Below, piece by piece: positions 44,086 through 64,000 of a stretch of 64,000 nt of DNA. Position 1 is the first letter of the stretch. Each line of letters starts with the position of its first letter. A model generated the notes under the pieces. That model searched no databases, was not told where the DNA came from, and was given only the letters and a program-made list of their open reading frames with translations. The stretch is taken from the NCBI GenBank assembly GCA_963693365.1, contig CAVNZM010000015.1:930001-994000 (forward strand). The letters run 5' to 3'. The DNA comes from Amoebidium appalachense. Taxonomy: Eukaryota; Ichthyosporea. The position numbers and the translations under genes are program-made.

Positions 44086-44664
44086 TTCAGCATTTTCATT
44101 TTTATTGAGAGTCTAGGTGTTTCTCTTAGATCAGTTCGACAAGCCAATCAAATTGCGGTACAATTTTATTGTATCCAATCATAATGTTCGTAAAGCCCTC
44201 TTACGTAAGCCCGTGGGCCGTGGCTCATGATCGCATTCCTCCGTCACACCAAGTCCGACGTTTTCGTGTGGAGTCGCGATCGAATTCGCGCCCTGCGTGA
44301 CTGTGTCTCAGAGTCTTGGGAAATGTTCTTGGAGATGGTTTCTTTTCCATTGTTCTGACAGGAGAAAAAATCTGTTAAGGAAAGAAATCGGGTGCATATA
44401 GAAGCTTTAGAAATTTAAAATTTAAACTTGTGTAAGTGTTATGGTCCAAACAACTAAACCCTAGCATCGCTAGCCTCACCAATTAGCTGAGTTATCAACT
44501 AGGTGTTGCTTGACAAGCACGTTTTTACTCCTGGAGGATGGAGTCTTTGCTGGTTTAAACATAAGGATCCAAAAGACCTAAAAATAAAAAACTAAATAGT
44601 AATATTAGAAATCTCAGCCTATAAAACTTCCACTTACCGCAAAACATCGTTATAATATTCCAAG
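44086..44664. other. Upstream region of the 606-aa coiled-coil gene
   Basis: Ordinary AT-rich sequence. Two CCAATCA words occur (about 44153 and 44176). No other feature is recognised. Confidence 0.4.
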
Positions 44665-58212
<13,548 letters not shown>

Positions 58213-59595
58213 CGATCGGATCGGATTCGATCGTCGGACCTGATCGGATCGGATCGGATAAGGTTTGGTTTGGTTGGTACTCCGATGACGGTTGGTTTAT
58301 AGGTCGGATTGGAATGGATAAGATTGGGTGGTTGTATTTTCTTTCTTTTTTATATATTGAACTTTTTGTTGAGATCGGGGCATCAGACAGGTCTGGGAAT
58401 GGATATATGGCACAATCGCCACAGACACAACCGAGATAATCACTTCGTTGCTTTGCCGGATATCCAACGAGGTTTGTTGTCCGCTAGTGATCGGGTTTGA
58501 TTGGATGGAGTTGGATAAGGTGTAGCTGTGTTCGGCTGGGTTTTGATTAGGGGCACTTGTTTTTCTTCTGTGGGATCAAATGTTACATTTGTTCATGTGC
58601 TTGGGCGTTAACGTTGGGTGTATGTTATGACTCTGTGCATATTTGCATGTGGTTTTTACTGTTTTTGTTTGCTATCCTCATGGGCGAATAGTGATAGGCA
58701 TTTACTCAGGTTGTGAGAGAACCGTACGGAGGGGGAGGGCGAGGAGTGGGGGGCGGGTGGGGGAGGAGGAGACTAGGCTGCAAGTAGAGTTGCTCTCTTG
58801 CTTTTGAAAAAAAGGATAATCTGAAAAAAGGATAATCGGCATTGCATTAGTGGAACACTATGTATTAGTATATATATCATATGAGATGTATATGCGCATG
58901 CATGTATACATATATACTTACACAAATTGTTATACATTTGTTGTTTTTTATATGCACTACAGAGTTATGTTAATGAGAAATCACACTCGTTATTTTGGCA
59001 TTAGTGCATTGCTAATCTGCATGTACTTGGTGATATTTAGGTCATTGAATTTGAAGTGTCACTGTGTGGCATGACATAACATGTGTGTTCAAATGCATTC
59101 CGTGAAATAACACACATCGACTGATATACTTTTCAAATGGTAGAGCTCCAGAGTGCAGGATCACTGAGAAGGCGTGTGTGCATGGAGAGGAGGGGGGGGG
59201 GGGGGGGGGGGGGGGCTGGCCAGCCAGAGGATGTGTGTGTCACGTATAATTTTTTTTATCTCGGTTTGTTCCCGGAGGGACGCCCGCAGCAGGGGACCCT
59301 CATGATAGAAACTACTGTCTTCCACACAGCACCGGATGTTCGTACGCCAATCATAGCAATCTTCAAGTTAGCACCCTAACTAGGTGCTTTGTGGAAGTTG
59401 ATTTGAACCTTTTCCGCTTGTGATGCCAGAGGTACCATCACATCATAATGATTATGCCGGCGTGTAACTACTGTAACGGTAATTCTCTTCATGGAGCTCA
59501 AGTGACCCCAAGTGCCAAGACGGTGCACACTCAGGCGTACTGTACGGCGATTGCAGTGCATAGAATGTGAATTAGCCCAGCCTGAGGTGTACACG
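58213..59595. other. 3' region of the 606-aa gene and intergenic sequence
   Basis: Directly after the stop codon come GGATC-type short repeats (58214-58262). The rest is ordinary AT-rich sequence with one G run at about 59191-59214. No gene is recognised. Confidence 0.5.
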
Positions 59596-59765
59596 TCATG
59601 AGCGAAAACGACGAGACCATTCTAGGCTACCTAGTGCGAGACAGTGCCACGTTAAAAGAGCCGAGGACTTTTTAACAGTTATAATACGAAAAAACCCCTC
59701 CACCCGCCCCCCCCCCCACCTCCCCTCTTCCTCCTTTCCTTGCACACACGCCTTCTCAGAGCTTT

Positions 59766-60080
<315 letters not shown>

Positions 60081-60163
60081 AAGAGATATCGGAGTCTAGA
60101 GAGGCTGGAGCTCGTTCGCGTTCGTCCAACCTGGCAACGAAGAGACCATTTTTTCCACCCCGA

Positions 60164-60469
60164 TTATCCACCCAGCGCAAAGAAGAACAGAAACAACACC
60201 CCAGAGACGGCAGCCATTTTCATGTTCCGTTTGTAGGTGTCTCTCAAAGCGGCCGCGGCACCGGTGCCTTGGGATGGCGATGCATAACAGCCATGGTTAG
60301 GAATAGTGACATTACTTTCGTCTGCCTGCGAAGGTGAATCAACCACATGCACAGACCCTGTTGCATTCGGAACACTATGGGTCCTGTCGAGGGGTTTTCC
60401 GGTCGACGTTTTGGGGTCCGATCCTTGTGTTTTCAAAAGGCGGGACCCGTTGATATCAACATGTACATC
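60164..60469 (-). CDS. Last exon of a probable membrane- or GPI-anchored protein
   Basis: After a good acceptor (TTTCACTTGCAG) the minus strand stays open for 101 codons to TAA. The product is Ser/Thr/Pro/Gly-rich with possible N-glycosylation sites (NATG, NVTI). It ends RNMKMAAVSGVLFLFFFALG and one more Gly: a hydrophobic segment at the extreme C-terminus, as in a GPI signal or tail anchor. The phase is 0, which fits the candidate first exon at 62704-62444. No family is recognised. Confidence 0.5.
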   Translation of the reverse strand, partial: DVHVDINGSRLLKTQGSDPKTSTGKPLDRTHSVPNATGSVHVVDSPSQADESNVTIPNHGCYASPSQGTGAAAALRDTYKRNMKMAAVSGVLFLFFFALGG

Positions 60470-60903
60470 CTGCAAGTGAAGTGCCTTTCACCACAAACTT
60501 TGATGCACACCCCCAGTCAGTGCACTGCCTGGGGGTGGTGGTGGTGGCGGTGGTTTGGGGGGGAGAGGGAGGGAGGGGGGGGGGGGGGGGGGGGGAGGGG
60601 GGAGCTTTACCTTTGACATTGAGTCAGCAGATAAATACCTTTTTTATCTAGATAATATTCGAAACTTTAGTCCTAGAGAGAATTCATGCACATAGTCTAA
60701 GACATTTGTATTCGTCCTAGGCAGAATATATTGCAAGCGGATGTCAGACTGTGGTAATAGGGGCCACCTAAGAACTCAAGTTATTTACGGATTTTTATCT
60801 ATTATTGTTTTTGTTTTTTTTTGTGTTGTGGTAGTGGTGGTTGCGGCCGGGAGGGGGAGGGGTGGGTGGGTGCGTGGGTTGGGGAGAAGAGGGAGGGGGG
60901 AGG

Positions 60904-60917
60904 GAGATTTGGCGGTT

Positions 60918-60966
<49 letters not shown>
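60904..60966 (+). repeat. G run
   Basis: A G run of nearly 50 nt ending at 60966, in the presumed intron of the anchored-protein gene. Confidence 0.9.
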
Positions 60967-60967
<1 letters not shown>

Positions 60968-61152
60968 GTACGGGGAGGAGTGAAGGCTCGGAAGAGAGAG
61001 CAGCCGAGAAATCATTTTTGGACCGATGGCCCGGCTTCTCTTGTGACCTCTTTTTTTCATTTTTTTTTTTTTCCCTTTCACTTTTCCTTTTCTTTCTTTT
61101 TTCTCCAACACGGGGGGGGGGGGGGGGAGGAGAGGGGGAACGGTAGCGTAGG

Positions 61153-61339
61153 GGTAGGAAGGGGGAACGGCCACTGTGGCCCACATGGCATGTGGGTGGT
61201 TCCCCCCCAAAGCTCTTTTCCCCTACCCCTTCCTGAGCTAACCGTGGAGGTTATGAATCCCCTGCCCTCCTCCCCAGCCTCTCGAGCTCCTTCCCTCCCA
61301 CGCCTTCCTCCCTCCCTCCGCGGCCCATTCCCACCCCCT

Positions 61340-61374
<35 letters not shown>

Positions 61375-61559
61375 CCGCCGCGGTAGGAAGGGGGAACGGC
61401 CACTGTGGCCCACATGGCATGTGGGTGGTTCCCCCCCAAAGCTCTTTTCCCCTACCCCTTCCTGAGCTAACCGTGGAGGTTATGAATCCCCTGCCCTCCT
61501 CCCCAGCCTCTCGAGCTCCTTCCCTCCCACGCCTTCCTCCCTCCCTCCGCGGCCCATTC
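61153..61559 (+). repeat. Near-perfect 229-bp-period tandem duplication
   Basis: 61153-61330 and 61382-61559 look identical over about 178 bp (GGTAGGAAGGGGGAACGGCC to GCGGCCCATTC). The two copies are separated by a C run and CGCCGCCG, and a C run follows the second as well. Confidence 0.9.
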
Positions 61560-61779
61560 ACCCCCCTTCCCCCCCCCCCCCCCCCCCCCCCGCCGCCGCG
61601 CGTGCGCGGGCGTTTGTGTGCGGTTTGCTGGCCTTGCACTGTGACGTCCGTGCCTGTGTGCTCGACGGAGAGACAAAGTCGAACAAGAGAAAAGAAATGC
61701 CGTTCGAAGGAGAGAGGTGGGGTGGCATGTGGAAAGGCAGGAGACCTATTTTAAAGGAAGAGAAGCCTGCGTATACGAG

Positions 61780-61829
61780 AGAGAGACAGAGAGAGCTTCA
61801 CGAGAGAGAGAGCTTCACGAGAGAGAGAG

Positions 61830-61911
<82 letters not shown>

Positions 61912-61972
61912 GAGGGAGAGAGAGATCTAGCTATAGATAGAGAATGAGAGAGAGATCTCTAGAGAGAGAGAC

Positions 61973-62029
<57 letters not shown>

Positions 62030-62075
62030 AGGGGGGGGGGGATAGAGAGAGAGAGAGAGAGAGTGTGTGTGTGTG
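61780..62075 (+). repeat. (GA)n arrays with an 18-bp repeat
   Basis: Three GAGCTTCACGAGAGAGA units (61794-61843) pass into GA arrays to 61924, a short spacer, then GA again (61974-62063) and GT. Confidence 0.9.
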
Positions 62076-62187
62076 TGTGTGCGCGCGCGCGCGTGCGTGT
62101 GGCTCACTGGGGGTCGGGGTCGAGGGTGGGGGGTTCAACGGGGGGGTGGGGGTAGGTGCGAGTGTTGGGGGAGGGGAAGGGGGGGCC

Positions 62188-62188
<1 letters not shown>

Positions 62189-62228
<40 letters not shown>

Positions 62229-62249
62229 GGGGGGGGGGGGGGGGGGGGA
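62189..62249 (+). repeat. G-run cluster
   Basis: Nearly continuous G with one A, in the presumed intron of the anchored-protein gene. Confidence 0.9.
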
Positions 62250-62443
62250 GGATAGTACATACGTATAGGACATATACATATGATGTCGCGACCCGCGTGC
62301 ACTTTCTTTAACCGCATTTTCGGTAAACGTCGTACCAGTGCCGGTACCGTACCGGCCCCGGCGGCCTTGCATGCGCGCGCGCGAACACGTGACCAGCACG
62401 AGCCACCAAAATTTTCCTCAAATAAAAGTTGACTCGAATTTAC

Positions 62444-62704
62444 ACATGGTTTAGGAGCACACCCATCAGGGGGAATTTGGAGACTATCAGAAGAAAACGA
62501 AGACGTGGCTTCGAATGGGCAGGGGCTCCCAAAATACGGCATTGTGATTGGGTTCGTGCGCACCAACACATAGATCTTCGTATGGTTTGAAACTTTTATA
62601 TGAGCAGCATGACTGGTGGCTGGCACTTTCTCGTGTGCTGATATATCGACCGCGGATAGTGGGCAAAGAAATAAAAATCTTGCGGACATAGAAAGCCAAT
62701 TCAT
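62444..62704 (-). CDS. Possible first exon of the anchored-protein gene (signal peptide)
   Basis: The ATG at 62704 starts MNWLSMSARFLFLCPLSA, a credible signal peptide. The exon continues with an extracellular-type sequence rich in Ser, Pro and Cys and has one NHT glycosylation site. A TGT|GTAAAT donor at 62444 ends the exon in phase 0, matching the exon at 60469-60164. Linking the two is inference. The roughly 2-kb intron would be filled with GA and G runs, as in other introns here. Confidence 0.35.
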
Positions 62705-63527
62705 TGATATTAAGGTTGTTAAACCTAAATTGGCTCCCGTTGTGTCTTATTAGTACATACTCGTCAATTCAAATAGTACTTTCTAGTCCATGCATTAGAG
62801 GATTGTTAACCCTGATTGAGCAGATCTTTCAAAACACTATCTGCGTACCTATTGGCTAAAAATCTCTCTTGATATCCAATAGAAAACGAGGACACTTTTG
62901 ACAAGAGCGATTGGCTTTCATTGAGATCGACGCTATCGGTGATTGGGTCTCCAAGATTTTCCGGCGCCAATGAAATTGAGGCTTGCCCCCACTATCTACC
63001 TCCATTTTTGAGCCTCACAGAGACACGCACCATGCCAGTTTAGCGCTCAGTCTTTCTCTGATGGCTGGGCGCAAACTTATGACATAACTGACTTAGTTAG
63101 AAATCAAATAGCTACTTGGTAAAACAGTTACACATTTTTTGTTTCTAATAACAAGCACAGAGCAAAATATTGATACAAATCTAAGCAACTGCGGCTATAA
63201 CACCCTGCACGCGGTGGCCGCAAAAACATGGAGTAGTGAGGACAAACAGGGATACCAAGGGGTGCCTTTGATCCCGTGAAAACATACATAAGCACTCTTT
63301 ACTCAAACCATTTTCCCCCTAAGGTCTGGTTCATATTTCGACGCAAGCAATATACGCTACACGTACGCGTAAACAATAGACGTTCCTTCCCCACATTACA
63401 TCCTACAACAGCCCTGTGCTTTGCCCAAACCAGCGACACAGTACTTTCACGTGCACACGAATTTCAAACACCAACAAAAAAAAAAGCAGTTCACACACAC
63501 AAACACACACACACACACACACTTGAA
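62705..63527. promoter_or_regulatory. Probable divergent promoter region
   Basis: Ordinary sequence between the minus-strand candidate start at 62704 and the plus-strand ATG at 63528. Repeated CCAAT-like words occur (ATTGGCT at 62731, 62850 and 62910; CCAATAG at 62877; CCAATGA at 62967). A CA repeat at 63495-63521 lies just before the ATG. Confidence 0.35.
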
Positions 63528-63977
63528 ATGTCGGACGTGGTGGGTGCCATCTCAACCATCGACCACTTTCTCAACCCCCCTAGCACGTGCAGCACGCCTA
63601 CGAGTGCCCCTACGTGCCTGCCTTCCGCGTGCGCACGTGTGAATTCGCGCCCTGCAAGCACAGGCTCATCCGTGCTTGTAGATAGCCCCAGCTCAAGCAG
63701 TGCTGAAGATGAACTTTCCCCACTGAAAAGTCCAAGTATTTCTGGAAACCTTCGGCGTGGACGCTTCTTTCTTGTTCCGGCGAACACGGAAATGGCGGCG
63801 AATTTCCGGATTCAGGTAACAGATGTCTCCACGGGGGAGGAAGGGCAGAGGCGTCCGTGTTCGCGGAGGTATAGCGAGGGGGATCTGTACTATGCGTGGA
63901 AGAAACAGGGCATGGGTTATCCGCGGATTCCTCCTTCCCGCGGACCAAGGCAGGTGGTAGGCGCGCAGGCCACGTGA
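63528..63977 (+). CDS. Unrecognised protein, first part or single exon
   Basis: The ATG at 63528 opens 149 codons to TGA at 63975. The first 65 or so residues are Ser/Thr/Pro-rich and look disordered. The second half has GRFFLVPANTEMAANFRIQV and RRYSEGDLYYAWKKQG; RRYS resembles a basophilic kinase site. A donor-like GGCAG|GTGGTAG near 63951 could end the exon, in which case the gene continues past the window edge. No family is recognised. Confidence 0.45.
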   Translation: MSDVVGAISTIDHFLNPPSTCSTPTSAPTCLPSACARVNSRPASTGSSVLVDSPSSSSAEDELSPLKSPSISGNLRRGRFFLVPANTEMAANFRIQVTDVSTGEEGQRRPCSRRYSEGDLYYAWKKQGMGYPRIPPSRGPRQVVGAQAT

Positions 63978-64000
63978 TTTTGATGACATTTGATTGGTCG

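Overview
This window is nuclear DNA of a eukaryote, most likely a protist or alga; I cannot place it more closely. Coding blocks are short, split by GT-AG spliceosomal introns, and the conserved proteins are eukaryotic (the ribosome-biogenesis factor BRX1, the recombination factor ZSWIM7/SWS1, an elongator tRNA-Met). I built the gene models by hand, matching reading frame and intron phase across each splice junction.

Layout: BRX1 (+, 831-8301, 9 exons); a small coiled-coil gene (-, 18374-11453, 7 exons); an unrecognised 163-aa gene (-, 21888-20714, 4 exons); the start of a C2H2 zinc-finger gene (+, from 23234) with very large CA arrays behind its first exon; ZSWIM7/SWS1 (-, 34843-30790, 6 exons); tRNA-Met(CAU) (+, 35195-35267); a membrane-anchored GT4-type glycosyltransferase (-, 42427-36141, 9 exons); a 606-aa coiled-coil protein with a Bicaudal-D-related-like end (+, 44665-58212, 11 exons); a probable secreted or membrane-anchored protein (-, last exon 60469-60164, possible first exon 62704-62444); and the first part of an unrecognised gene at the right edge (+, from 63528). 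Two microsatellite-free islands (9.8-10.7 kb and 43.5-44.1 kb) hold decayed-looking reading frames that may be related to each other.

Most of the DNA is low-complexity: C/G homopolymers up to about 60 nt, (CA)n, (GA)n and minisatellites. It lies almost entirely inside introns, while the spaces between genes are ordinary sequence. The main finding is a dispersed repeat family, here called the C-tail element. About two dozen copies have a common 3' end running into poly-C and 5' ends of differing length, and in every recognisable case they lie in the sense direction of the host gene. Two copies of 417-418 bp are nearly identical. The pattern suggests a retroposed or introner-like element with a poly-C tail. 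It may also have seeded the homopolymers. A second pattern is that several exon ends are duplicated, splice site included, as decayed 'ghost' copies in the next intron.

The genes share no obvious pathway; they are unrelated housekeeping and cytoskeletal genes in mixed orientation.
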